NCBI RefSeq assembly: GCF_000158815.1 | Contig: NZ_GG657738.1 | Span: 2,106,551 to 2,170,550, forward strand | Length of the DNA: 64,000 bases | Direction: 5' to 3' | Source of the DNA: Micromonospora sp. ATCC 39149 | GTDB taxonomy: Bacteria; Actinomycetota; Actinomycetes; Mycobacteriales; Micromonosporaceae | In this document: positions 1 to 7,136 of the stretch, one piece after another | Position numbering within the stretch: the first letter of the stretch is position 1 | Layout: the number at the start of each line of letters is the position of its first letter | Notes under the pieces: model-generated | Told to the model about the DNA's origin: nothing | Seen by the model: the letters and a program-made list of their open reading frames with translations, nothing else | Databases searched by the model: none | Position numbers and translations under genes: made by a program

Positions 1-771
1 CCGCCCGAAGTAGACGTTGCGCCCGCCCAGCCGTACGCCGAGCACGCCCGCCATCGCCGCCTCGCACTGCCCGGCGTTCGGGCTGGGGTGGTCGTTGCGA
101 TCTCGCAGCCACACCCGCCAGGCCCGCCCCCGGTCCCCGTGCGCAGCCGGGGCCACGGCGATGGTGAGCAGCCCGGTCAGCCGGGACGGGGCGAGATTGA
201 GCAGGTCGTCCAGCCGGGCGGACGGGGTACCGAAGCGGGCGTACCGGGGCGACCGGTGACCGACCATCGCGTCGAGGGTGTTCGCCGCGCGGTAGCCGAG
301 CAGGCCGGGCAGCCCGGCGACCGCCCCCCACAGCAGCGGCGCGACCACCGCGTCGGAGGTGTTCTCCGCCACGGACTCGACGGTCGCGCGGGCCAACTCG
401 GGCTCGTCCAGCGTGGACGGGTCCCGTCCGCACAGGTGCCCCAGCCGACGACGGGCCGCCGGCAGGTCCCCGCCGCGCAGCGCGCGGCCCATCATCTTCG
501 CCTCGTGGCGCAGGGTGCGCCCGCCGAGCACCGTCCAGGTGGCGGCGGCCATCAGCACGGCCCGGCCGACCGGCCGGCGTCGGGTGGCCACCGTCGCCGC
601 CACCCCGACCAGCACCGGTACGCCCACGGCGAGCGCCGTGAACGTCGTGCCCGCGGCCCGGTCCGGCCGGTACACGCGCCGTTCCAGCGCACCGGCCGCC
701 CGACCGAAGCCGGCCACGGGATGCCAGCGGCGCGGGTCACCGAGCAGGGAGTCCAGGGCATACCCTGCCAC
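1..771 (-). CDS. cobD: Cobalamin biosynthesis membrane protein CobD/CbiB, 3' end cut by window edge
   Basis: CobD/CbiB joins the aminopropanol arm to adenosylcobyric acid to make adenosylcobinamide. It is an integral membrane protein of about 310 residues; 257 codons are visible, up to the window edge. Family signatures seen: GDPRRWHPVAGFG near the N terminus, then ENTSDAVVAPLLWG, RAANTLDAMVGHR, and RDRNDHPSPNAGQCEAAMAG just before the edge. The GTG at 771 is the first in-frame start I find. A better N terminus (VVAVRQSVAVLTRLG, from GTG about 818) lies in another frame and would join to LVAGYALD if one G were added to the run near 776, so the start may be hidden by a one-base loss. Family call firm, start uncertain. 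Confidence 0.88.
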   Translation of the reverse strand, partial: MAGYALDSLLGDPRRWHPVAGFGRAAGALERRVYRPDRAAGTTFTALAVGVPVLVGVAATVATRRRPVGRAVLMAAATWTVLGGRTLRHEAKMMGRALRGGDLPAARRRLGHLCGRDPSTLDEPELARATVESVAENTSDAVVAPLLWGAVAGLPGLLGYRAANTLDAMVGHRSPRYARFGTPSARLDDLLNLAPSRLTGLLTIAVAPAAHGDRGRAWRVWLRDRNDHPSPNAGQCEAAMAGVLGVRLGGRNVYFGR

Positions 772-966
772 CAGCCCAGCCGCGTTAGCACGGCGACCGA
801 CTGCCGCACTGCCACCACCTTCCGTCGGCCAGCCTAGCCGCCCCCGGGAACCCCCACACCGATCCACCCACAGCCGGACCCGACTAGGGCGGGCGACCTG
901 GGCGGGGCGGCCCCGGACGGGGCGGGGCGAAGCTGGGCGGGCCCGGACGGCTCGGCGGGGCGGGAT

Positions 967-1020
967 CATGTCGGCGACATGGGTGTCCTGGCGCAGGGAT
1001 GCCCCCATGTCGCCGACATG
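967..1020. repeat. Two copies of a 15-bp dyad forming a 17-bp stem
   Basis: CATGTCGGCGACATG (967-981) and CATGTCGCCGACATG (1006-1020) are each 7-bp perfect inverted repeats around one central base. With flanking GGG and CCC they also pair with each other as a 17-bp stem (967-983 with 1004-1020, 20-nt loop). The element lies downstream of ssb and upstream of cobD, both read leftward. It could be a terminator, a pair of protein-binding sites or an interspersed repeat. The rest of the 772-1128 gap is G-rich, low-complexity sequence with no gene that I can see. Confidence 0.75.
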
Positions 1021-1128
1021 GCTACCGCCCGAGGGCCCCGCCCCGTGTCGGGCCCCGTCCCGGCCGGCTTCCACCCCCCGGCCAGCCCCGCCCCCCGTCG
1101 AGCCCCGGCGAGCGTCCGCCGCAGGCCG

Positions 1129-2082
1129 TCAGGCCGACACGCCGACCCGGCCTCGGCCCCGCCGGCCGCGCCTGGTCGGAGTCACCCCGCCGGACTCTCC
1201 GCCGGACGGCTCGGGGTCGTCGAGCCCGGCCGGGGACGGGTCGCCCCCGGCCACGCCCGGCCCGGCCAGTTCCTCGTCCCCGCCGAACCCACCGCCCTCG
1301 CCGAAACCGTCGCCGGAGCCGTCGCCCTCGCCGAAGCCGTCGTCGAACCCACCGCCCTCGCCGGAGCCGTCGCCGAACCCGCCGTCGTCCCCGGAGTCGT
1401 CGTCCAGGTCGTCCCGTTCGCCGAGGTCACCCAGGCCGTGCGGGTCACCCAAGCCGTGCGGCTCACCCAAGCCGTGCCGATAGTTGGAGCCGGGCGTGCC
1501 GTTGGAGCCGCCCAGGACGTCCGAGCCGTACGGGGCGTCCGAGCCACGCGGGTCGAAGGAGGCGCGGGCCGGGTCGAAGTCGCGCGGCTCGAAGTCCTCG
1601 CCGAAGGGGCGGTCCTCCGGCCCGCTGGGTGCCTGCCCGCGCGGGACCCGCTCGGTCGGCTCACCGTGCACCCGGGTCTCTGTTTCGGCGTCCTCGACCG
1701 TGCTGGTGACCATGTTCGGCCGGTTGCGCAGGAACCGGCCCCGCCCCCGGGACAGGTCGTGGCCGACGGCGACCGCCTCCAACTCGTACACCGTGCGGTG
1801 GTTGCCCGCGTCGTCGGTCCAGTCGCGGGTGTAGAGCCGGCCGACGACCATCACCGGGTCGCCGACCATCACGGAGGCGGCCACCCCCTCAGCCAGCTTC
1901 CGCCAGCAGTTGACGCGGACGCGGAGGCTGTTGCCGTCCACCCACCGGCCGCTGTCCCGGTCGAGCCGGCGGGCGGTGGAGGCCACCTTGAAGTTGGCCA
2001 CCAGCGTGCCGCTCTGGGTAGTGCGCCGCCACTCCGGCGCAGTCAGCACATTGCCGACAATCGTGACGTAGGTGTCGAACAT
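1129..2082 (-). CDS. ssb: Single-stranded DNA-binding protein with long acidic glycine-rich tail
   Basis: Binds single-stranded DNA in replication, recombination and repair. The first ~115 residues are a typical OB fold (MFDTYVTIVGNVLTAPEWRR, then TLVANFKVAS, NCWRKLAEG and VVGRLYTRDW). ATG at 2082 is preceded by GGAGGGG. At 317 residues it is far longer than the usual 150-200: residues ~150-300 are Gly/Asp/Glu-rich with repeats of HGLGD/EP and of GFGDG/GFGEG type, and it ends in a basic RRGRRGRGRVGVSA instead of the acidic DDDxPF tip that recruits partner proteins. It is a lone ssb, not in the rpsF-ssb-rpsR-rplI operon, so it is probably a second SSB. Two DnaA-box-like sites lie about 100 bp upstream. 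Confidence 0.9.
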   Translation of the reverse strand: MFDTYVTIVGNVLTAPEWRRTTQSGTLVANFKVASTARRLDRDSGRWVDGNSLRVRVNCWRKLAEGVAASVMVGDPVMVVGRLYTRDWTDDAGNHRTVYELEAVAVGHDLSRGRGRFLRNRPNMVTSTVEDAETETRVHGEPTERVPRGQAPSGPEDRPFGEDFEPRDFDPARASFDPRGSDAPYGSDVLGGSNGTPGSNYRHGLGEPHGLGDPHGLGDLGERDDLDDDSGDDGGFGDGSGEGGGFDDGFGEGDGSGDGFGEGGGFGGDEELAGPGVAGGDPSPAGLDDPEPSGGESGGVTPTRRGRRGRGRVGVSA

Positions 2083-2180
2083 CGCCCCTCCAGGGATGAT
2101 CCGGGCCTGCCATTGGTGAGTCGACTCGCCGCCGACACTGGCCGCTCCGGCCAGCCCCTCGCCACCGCCCGGCCCCCGCC

Positions 2181-2208
2181 TGTGGACAACCCGATGCTCT
2201 GTGGACAA
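2181..2208 (-). promoter_or_regulatory. Two DnaA-box-like 9-mers
   Basis: TGTGGACAA occurs at 2181-2189 and 2200-2208, same orientation, 19 bp apart. On the minus strand each reads TTGTCCACA, the high-GC actinomycete form of the DnaA box. They lie in the 336-bp gap between divergent ssb and the HPF-like gene. A role in controlling ssb is inference. TGATCA also occurs at about 2214 and 2310. Confidence 0.6.
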
Positions 2209-2418
2209 AGACCTGATCAAGCTCGGGTGTGCTAGGCCCTGCCCGAGTGCGCGCGGGCGGCCCCACCGCAGGCGTTTCCGGACGGACCGTGACTGGGTAC
2301 AGCTTTGATCAACCGAGCACCGCCGACGGCACGCCGTCCGATCAGAAAGGCCACGGGACATGACTTCCTGCCGACCCCGTACGACCGGCTCCGTCCGCAC
2401 CGAGGGCAAGGCGCTGCG

Positions 2419-2859
2419 ATGAGCGCCGTGGCGAACCCAGCGACCGTGGCCGAATGCCTGCGCGTCGGGGCGGGCTTCTCCCAGGGTGACCGGAACTGGA
2501 TCGCCGAGCAGTTCGCCACCCTCGACGCCCGGTTGGCCGGCTTCCACGCCGACGCCACCGAGCTGGAGGTGTCCGTGAAGGACCGGGAGGCCCGGGGGCA
2601 GAAGGTCACCCTGGAGTGCTGGATCGCCGGCCGGCAGAAGATCGTCACCACCTCCGCAGAGGAGGACCTGCACGCCGCGCTCAACGACGTCCGGGACGAC
2701 CTGCGCCGCCGGCTCAACGATGCCAAGACCCGGCAGGAGCCGCGCAACAACAAGCGGCTGCGCGACACCGGCCAGCCCGAGGCGGGCCAGCCCGAGGCGG
2801 GGCCGGACGGGGGCGACCTCGACGACGACGCGCCCCGGGCCGACGCCGGGACTGCCTGA
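2419..2859 (+). CDS. HPF/RaiA-family ribosome-associated protein
   Basis: Members of this family bind the small ribosomal subunit and cause hibernation or stabilise idle ribosomes. The 146-residue product matches in residues ~10-105 (LRVGAGFSQGDRNWIAEQF, then LEVSVKDREARGQKVTLECW, and a helix AEEDLHAALNDVRDDLRRRL). It then has a charged tail with a repeated GQPEA and acidic DLDDDAP. It lacks the C-terminal dimerisation domain of long HPF, so it is a short form. I chose ATG 2419 because the family match begins just after it; an upstream in-frame extension to 2305 has no family-like sequence. A strong hairpin follows the stop. Confidence 0.72.
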   Translation: MSAVANPATVAECLRVGAGFSQGDRNWIAEQFATLDARLAGFHADATELEVSVKDREARGQKVTLECWIAGRQKIVTTSAEEDLHAALNDVRDDLRRRLNDAKTRQEPRNNKRLRDTGQPEAGQPEAGPDGGDLDDDAPRADAGTA

Positions 2860-2864
2860 TCCGA

Positions 2865-2913
2865 CCGGCGGTGAGGTGGTGTACGCCACGGCGGTGCGCC
2901 ACCTCACCGCCGG
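2865..2913. terminator. 15-bp perfect hairpin after the HPF-like gene
   Basis: CCGGCGGTGAGGTGG (2865-2879) pairs with 2899-2913 around a 19-nt loop, six bases after the stop. There is no T tract, which is common for terminators of high-GC actinomycetes. Confidence 0.7.
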
Positions 2914-2952
2914 GGCTACCGTCGGGTAGCTTGCGGGCGTACCGTCGCGTTC

Positions 2953-3969
2953 GTGGAACCGGATGTGCTGGGGCCGCCGTACGAGCGGCAGACGATCGAC
3001 CTGGGCACCGACGACGAGGGGCCGGTCGTCGCGACCCTGGTGCGCCGCCGGGCCGACCGCCCGACCCGCCGTGCGGTGCTCTACGTGCACGGCTACGTCG
3101 ACTACTTCTTCCAGACCCACGTGGCCGACTTCTTCGCCGAGCGAGGCTGGGACTTCTACGCCCTCGACCTGCGAAAGTACGGCCGCAGCCTGCTCGCGCA
3201 CCAGACCCCGAACTTCTGCCGCGACCTCGGCGACTACTTCCCCGAGCTGGACGCCGCCGCGCAGATCGTCCGCTCCGAAGACGGCCACGACACACTGCTG
3301 GTCATGGGTCACTCCACCGGCGGCCTGATCATCTCCCTCTGGGCCCACGCCCGGCGCGACGCCGGCATCATCGACGGGCTCGTCCTCAACAGCCCCTTCT
3401 TCGACATCAACGCTCCCTGGATGGTCCGCAGACCCCTCGCGGCGGCCGTCTCCCGCCTGGGCCGCAGGGCGCCGCGCCGCCGGCTCCCATTCGGCCTCGG
3501 CACCGTGTACGGCGAGAGCCTGCACGCCGAGCATCGCGGCGAGTGGACGTACGATCTGGCCTGGAAGCCGCTCGCCGGGTTCCCGGTCCGCGCCGGCTGG
3601 CTGAACGCGGTCCGCACCGGGCAGCGGCAGCTCCGTGCCGGCCTCGACATCCCGGTGCCGGTGCTGCTGGCCTGCTCCACCCGCACCTTCCGAGGCACGA
3701 AGTGGCACGACTCGGCGGCGCTCGCCGACGCCGTCCTGGACGTGGAGCACATGGTCCGCTGGGCTCCCCGCCTCGGCCGGCACGTGACCCTGGCCCGCTT
3801 CGACGGCGGCATGCACGACCTGACCCTCTCCGGCCCCGCCGTACGGGAGAAGGTCTTCACCGAAGTGGGCCGATGGGCGGAGGCTTTCCTCGGTGCCGGC
3901 CCGACGCCTGAGGTGCCGGCCAGCCGGCCGCCGGCCGAGGCGGGCGCGGAGGTCGCCGCACCGAGCTGA
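2953..3969 (+). CDS. Alpha/beta hydrolase, serine aminopeptidase (S33)/lysophospholipase type
   Basis: A 338-residue cytoplasmic hydrolase with the Hydrolase_4 pattern. HGYVD (46-50) forms the oxyanion region and GHSTGG (119-124) places the nucleophile at Ser121. Asp263 (AVLDVEHM) and His288 (GGMHDL) are the likely remaining triad members. Closest in style to monoacylglycerol lipase or lysophospholipase, but the substrate cannot be read from sequence. GTG start at 2953, 40 bp after the upstream hairpin. The C-terminal ~25 residues are Ala/Pro/Glu-rich and probably disordered. tRNA-Arg follows 124 bp downstream. Confidence 0.85.
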   Translation: MEPDVLGPPYERQTIDLGTDDEGPVVATLVRRRADRPTRRAVLYVHGYVDYFFQTHVADFFAERGWDFYALDLRKYGRSLLAHQTPNFCRDLGDYFPELDAAAQIVRSEDGHDTLLVMGHSTGGLIISLWAHARRDAGIIDGLVLNSPFFDINAPWMVRRPLAAAVSRLGRRAPRRRLPFGLGTVYGESLHAEHRGEWTYDLAWKPLAGFPVRAGWLNAVRTGQRQLRAGLDIPVPVLLACSTRTFRGTKWHDSAALADAVLDVEHMVRWAPRLGRHVTLARFDGGMHDLTLSGPAVREKVFTEVGRWAEAFLGAGPTPEVPASRPPAEAGAEVAAPS

Positions 3970-4092
3970 CCGGGCGAATCAGGGGTGCCCGGCGGGGGCA
4001 GGCCATGCGACGCTGAACGGGCCTCGACAGGCTGCCCCATCGCGCCAGACCCCCTCGGCACGGCGGTACCCTCTTGGCGCACGACCAACAGC

Positions 4093-4165
4093 GCGCCCGT
4101 AGCTCAGCGGATAGAGCAGGGGACTTCTAATCCCAAGGCCGCAGGTTCGAATCCTGCCGGGCGCA
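4093..4165 (+). tRNA. tRNA-Arg (anticodon TCT)
   Basis: Complete cloverleaf: acceptor GCGCCCG (4093-4099) pairs with CGGGCGC (4158-4164), D arm GCTC/GAGC, anticodon loop CTTCTAA with TCT reading AGA, T arm GCAGG-TTCGAAT-CCTGC, discriminator A. CCA is not encoded. The outermost anticodon-stem pair is G-A. Decodes a codon that is rare in a high-GC genome. Confidence 0.95.
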
Positions 4166-4670
4166 CAGGACTTTCTTCCATCCGAACCAGCCGCGTGGGG
4201 CTACACGTGGTGCGAACGAGCTAGGTTGCCGCGTGGACGATGGCGCGGCAACGTCGCTCGGGCCGGCCAACACGAGCGCGGTAACCGGGCCGTCTTCTGG
4301 GCCGAGCACCACGACGCCTGAAACCCGCTGAACCATCTCGACAAGCGGTCTGCCGAGATGAACGCCGGTTGCCGAGATGGGCCAGCGGAGAGGACGGCAA
4401 GCGGTACACCGTGGTCAGCTACGCCATTGACGACGGCGACGGCCGGGTCCGCATGTCAGTCACCGTGGACGATGGCGGCTCGTCGGCGTTGGCACCGCTA
4501 CTGAGAGACGGAATCATGAAACCGGACGACACCTTCATCACGTGACCTCTTCGGTGTAAAGGAACGATCACCGGCTCGTGAGCTGCCCTGCCGACTTCGT
4601 TGAGCTGGCCGAACGGTCCGTCACCGTCCATGACGTCCACCGTCGCCCACGCCCGTCGTCACCCGGTTAG
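4166..4670. other. Gene-poor stretch behind the tRNA with coding scraps
   Basis: About 500 bp with no convincing intact gene and visibly lower GC than its neighbours. A plus-strand reading frame ending at the TGA near 4545 (RYTVVSYAIDDGDGRVRMSV, then LRDGIMKPDDTFIT) looks like the tail of a once-coding sequence without a usable start. A second scrap near 4270-4323 reads RGNRAVFWAEHHDA and a stop. Near 5010-5090 another frame ends RATNSTVLVDRLIEEPGAV. These resemble decayed pieces of an element that entered at the tRNA, but I find no second copy of the tRNA 3' end. Confidence 0.4.
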
Positions 4671-4847
4671 TCACTCATCCGCAGCACGGGGAAAGACCCT
4701 CGTACACATGGCCTCGGCAACGCGTAGCCCTTCATCCTCCTCGTAGATACAGGCCGCGCAAATGGAAAGGTCCCGACTGTCCGGCCTCGGGTGAACCTGC
4801 GGCGCGTGCCCGCACTCGAGACAGGGCCTAGCTTCCTCGCTGGTCAC
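4671..4847 (-). CDS. Small CxxC protein (58 aa), unknown function
   Basis: Reads from GTG 4847, preceded by AAGGA seven bases upstream, which decides the start. The product carries CLECGHAP (CxxC) and, after about 20 residues, ICAAC (a second CxxC), followed by an acidic helix YEEDEGLRVAEAM. Four cysteines in two CxxC pairs, with a nearby His, suggest a small zinc ribbon. No family recognised. It lies alone in the gene-poor region behind the tRNA. Possible roles are an adaptor or a DNA-binding accessory protein; there is no direct evidence. Confidence 0.5.
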   Translation of the reverse strand: MTSEEARPCLECGHAPQVHPRPDSRDLSICAACIYEEDEGLRVAEAMCTRVFPRAADE

Positions 4848-5095
4848 GCGGCGATCCTTGCAAATCTGCACGCTCAGCTTGGGCATCGGGTGCCGTAGGT
4901 AGCCGGTCAGCCTGACAAAACACGAAGCGTCGAGCATACCGCCCGCCAGGGTGCCGCTCCTCGCCCCTGTTGACCGCTGCATCGGGCACGCATCCGGCAC
5001 GGCGCCCGGGTGACGTGGTCCTGGTCAGGGCGACCAACAGCACCGTGCTCGTGGACAGGCTGATCGAGGAACCCGGCGCTGTCAGCGCATAGCCG

Positions 5096-6550
5096 TCAGG
5101 CGGACAGGGCGACCTCGGCGCGGCGGCCCAGGCCGTCCAGGATCGCCGCGCCGTAGCCGGTCACGTCACCGGTGCCCATCGTCAGCACCACGTCACCCCG
5201 CCCGGCCATCCGCGCGATCACCCGGGCCGCGTGGTCCGGTCCGAGGGGCAGGCAGTAGGCACCGTCGCGCAGCCTGGCCGCGATCGCGTCGGTGTCGGCC
5301 AACGGACGGCCGTCCGACAGGTTGTCGGGTACGTCGAGCAGCAGGACGTAGTCGGCGTTGTCCGCCAGGACGCGGCCGATACGCTCGTCGAGGGCGAGCA
5401 CGCGACCGATGCGCTCGCCGAGGGCGAGGACGCGGGCGTGTCCGGAGGGCTGGAACACCACGAACACCCGCCCTCGGGCCAGGGTGCGCGCGGCTTGCAG
5501 GTCGGCGGCGATCTCGTTCGGGTGGCTGGCGTAGGAGTCGATCACCGTCACTCCGGCCCGGGTGTCGATGTGCTCGAACCGGCGGCGCACCCCGGCGAAG
5601 GTACCCACCGCTGCGGTCACGTCGGCGGGGTCCAGCCCGAGGGCCACCGCGCAGGCCACGGCCGCCGCCGCGTCGTGCAGGTGGTGCGTCGCCGGGGTCG
5701 GCAGGGTCAGCCGTGTCTCGGTGCCGTTCGGCATCCGCACCGTCGCGGACACCGACCAGCCCTCGGCGTGCACGTCCAGGAGCCGGACGTCGGCCGCGCG
5801 GTCCCGCCCGCAGCGCAGCACCATCAAATCGGGGCGCTCGTCGGCGATGACCTGGGCGGCCACCGTCGCGCCCACACAGTCGGCGTTGACGATCAGGAAC
5901 CCGTCCGGCGCGACCCGGCAGCCGAACTCGACGTAGGCGCGCAGCACGTCGGCGCGGCTGACGAAGCTCGGGTGATCGTCGGTCACGTTCGTGACGACCG
6001 CCAGTGACGGGGACAGGAGGTGGAACGAACGGTACGACTCGTCCGCCTCCGCTACCAGCAGCCGGGACCGGCCGAGGTGGGCTCCAGAACCCGGCCCCGT
6101 CAGGTCGGCGCCGATCAGGTACGTCGGGTCCTGCCCGAGGGTGCGCAGGATGTGGACCAGCATGCCCGCCGTGGTGGACTTGCCGTGCGAACCGGACACC
6201 GCCACCAGCCGCCGCCCGTCGGCCAGCTTGTCGAGGACCTGTGCCCGGCGCACCACCGGGATGCCGGCGGCACGGGCCGCGCGAACCTCCGGCGCGTGCC
6301 GCGCGCCCGTGGTGTGCACGACGCAGCTCGCGCCCTCGACATACGCCGCGTCGTGGCCCACGCGTACCCGCACGCCGGCCGTGCGCAGCGCCGCGAGGAT
6401 GTCCGAGTCGTGGATGTCGCTTCCGCTGACCTGGTGGCCCAGCTCGGCCAGCAGCCGGGCCAGGCCGGACATCGCGGGCCCGCCGACGCCCACGAGGTAC
6501 GGGCGGGACAGGTCGATCGGGCCGGAGTGCGAATCGATCGTGTCGGTCAT
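5096..6550 (-). CDS. Mur ligase family protein, MurC (UDP-MurNAc-L-alanine ligase) paralogue
   Basis: A 484-residue ATP-dependent Mur ligase. The Rossmann motif GVGGPAMSGLA (21-31) is MurC-like; the P-loop is VSGSHGKSTT (Lys124); EADESYRSF, TNVTDDH and a SYASHPNEI motif (MurC usually has DYxHHPxEI) follow. It therefore has all three Mur domains. It sits outside any division/cell-wall cluster, so the housekeeping murC is probably elsewhere and this copy may serve recycling or a specialised amide ligation. Its ATG overlaps the stop of the upstream small gene (ATGA), indicating coupling. Residues ~374-393 contain a tandem duplication of RVLALxERIG. Confidence 0.8.
   Translation of the reverse strand: MTDTIDSHSGPIDLSRPYLVGVGGPAMSGLARLLAELGHQVSGSDIHDSDILAALRTAGVRVRVGHDAAYVEGASCVVHTTGARHAPEVRAARAAGIPVVRRAQVLDKLADGRRLVAVSGSHGKSTTAGMLVHILRTLGQDPTYLIGADLTGPGSGAHLGRSRLLVAEADESYRSFHLLSPSLAVVTNVTDDHPSFVSRADVLRAYVEFGCRVAPDGFLIVNADCVGATVAAQVIADERPDLMVLRCGRDRAADVRLLDVHAEGWSVSATVRMPNGTETRLTLPTPATHHLHDAAAAVACAVALGLDPADVTAAVGTFAGVRRRFEHIDTRAGVTVIDSYASHPNEIAADLQAARTLARGRVFVVFQPSGHARVLALGERIGRVLALDERIGRVLADNADYVLLLDVPDNLSDGRPLADTDAIAARLRDGAYCLPLGPDHAARVIARMAGRGDVVLTMGTGDVTGYGAAILDGLGRRAEVALSA
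5371..5430. repeat. 30-bp tandem duplication inside the MurC paralogue
   Basis: 5371-5400 and 5401-5430 are near-identical (differences only at a few bases), adding ten residues (RVLALGERIG followed by RVLALDERIG) without breaking frame. It lies in the C-terminal domain of the ligase. Confidence 0.85.
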
Positions 6551-6837
6551 GATGCCGGCTCTCCTTGGTTGTGCGGGATGACGGATACCGGGTCAGCCGT
6601 GGTCAGCCGTGCGCCGACCGGGGTTGCCCGCAGCCCGGCCGGCTGAACGAAGATCGACCGGCGGGCGACGGCATCGCCCCTGTCGTCCAGTTGGTACACG
6701 TCGAGCCACATCCACCGGTCGTAGGTGATCCAGTCGAGCACCCGGATGACCCGGCACATGATCGGCTCGACGAACTGCACGCTCGCCGCGCGGGTCACCT
6801 GCACCAGGTCGCCCGCCTTCAGCGGCGACGTGCTCAT
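6547..6837 (-). CDS. Conserved-looking 96-aa protein coupled to the MurC paralogue
   Basis: Family not recognised. The product begins MSTSPLKAGDLVQVTRAASV, a beta-rich, SH3-like opening, then VIRVLDWITYDRWMWLDVYQ and a second strand-rich part ending with RRSIFVQPAGLRATPVGARL. Aromatic residues are abundant (five Trp/Tyr in WITYDRWMWLDVY). It ends by a 4-bp ATGA overlap with the MurC paralogue, so the two are probably co-translated and act together. An in-frame GTG at 6876 has a better ribosome-binding site (GGAGGAG) and would add 13 residues; the fold seems to begin at the ATG. Confidence 0.6.
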   Translation of the reverse strand: MSTSPLKAGDLVQVTRAASVQFVEPIMCRVIRVLDWITYDRWMWLDVYQLDDRGDAVARRSIFVQPAGLRATPVGARLTTADPVSVIPHNQGEPAS

Positions 6838-7082
6838 GGCCGACCCCCGCGCCGGCACCTGGCGGCGGCCGGTCACGGCTCCTCCCCCTCCCCGAAGAAT
6901 AGCGCCGCCCCGGCCACACATTTCGCGGCGAGCGAGACGGCGGGCTGTTGTAGACGCCATTTTTGACGCCCCTCACAGCCATGCGGATATTCGACATCCT
7001 GTGACACCGCCAGCACCTTGCGCAACACCTCCCATCCCCCTAATCTCAAGTCGAATTGACGCACGAAGAATGAAGGAGAGAA

Positions 7083-7136
7083 ATGCGCGAGCGGAAACAC
7101 CGCCTGTTGCAGGAGAACTGCGGTGATGTTGCATGA
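7083..7136 (+). CDS. 17-codon leader ORF coupled to the HTH regulator
   Basis: ATG 7083 follows AAGGAG (7073-7078) by four bases, the best ribosome-binding site in this intergenic region. The frame MRERKHRLLQENCGDVA stops in a TGA that overlaps the regulator's ATG (ATGA at 7133-7136). The regulator has no good site of its own, so its translation may depend on this short frame. Peptide function, if any, unknown. Confidence 0.45.
   Translation: MRERKHRLLQENCGDVA

Noticed and set aside
4093-5095. tRNA-Arg as an active attachment site with a direct repeat
   Set aside because: No second copy of the tRNA 3' end was found between 4166 and 8300.
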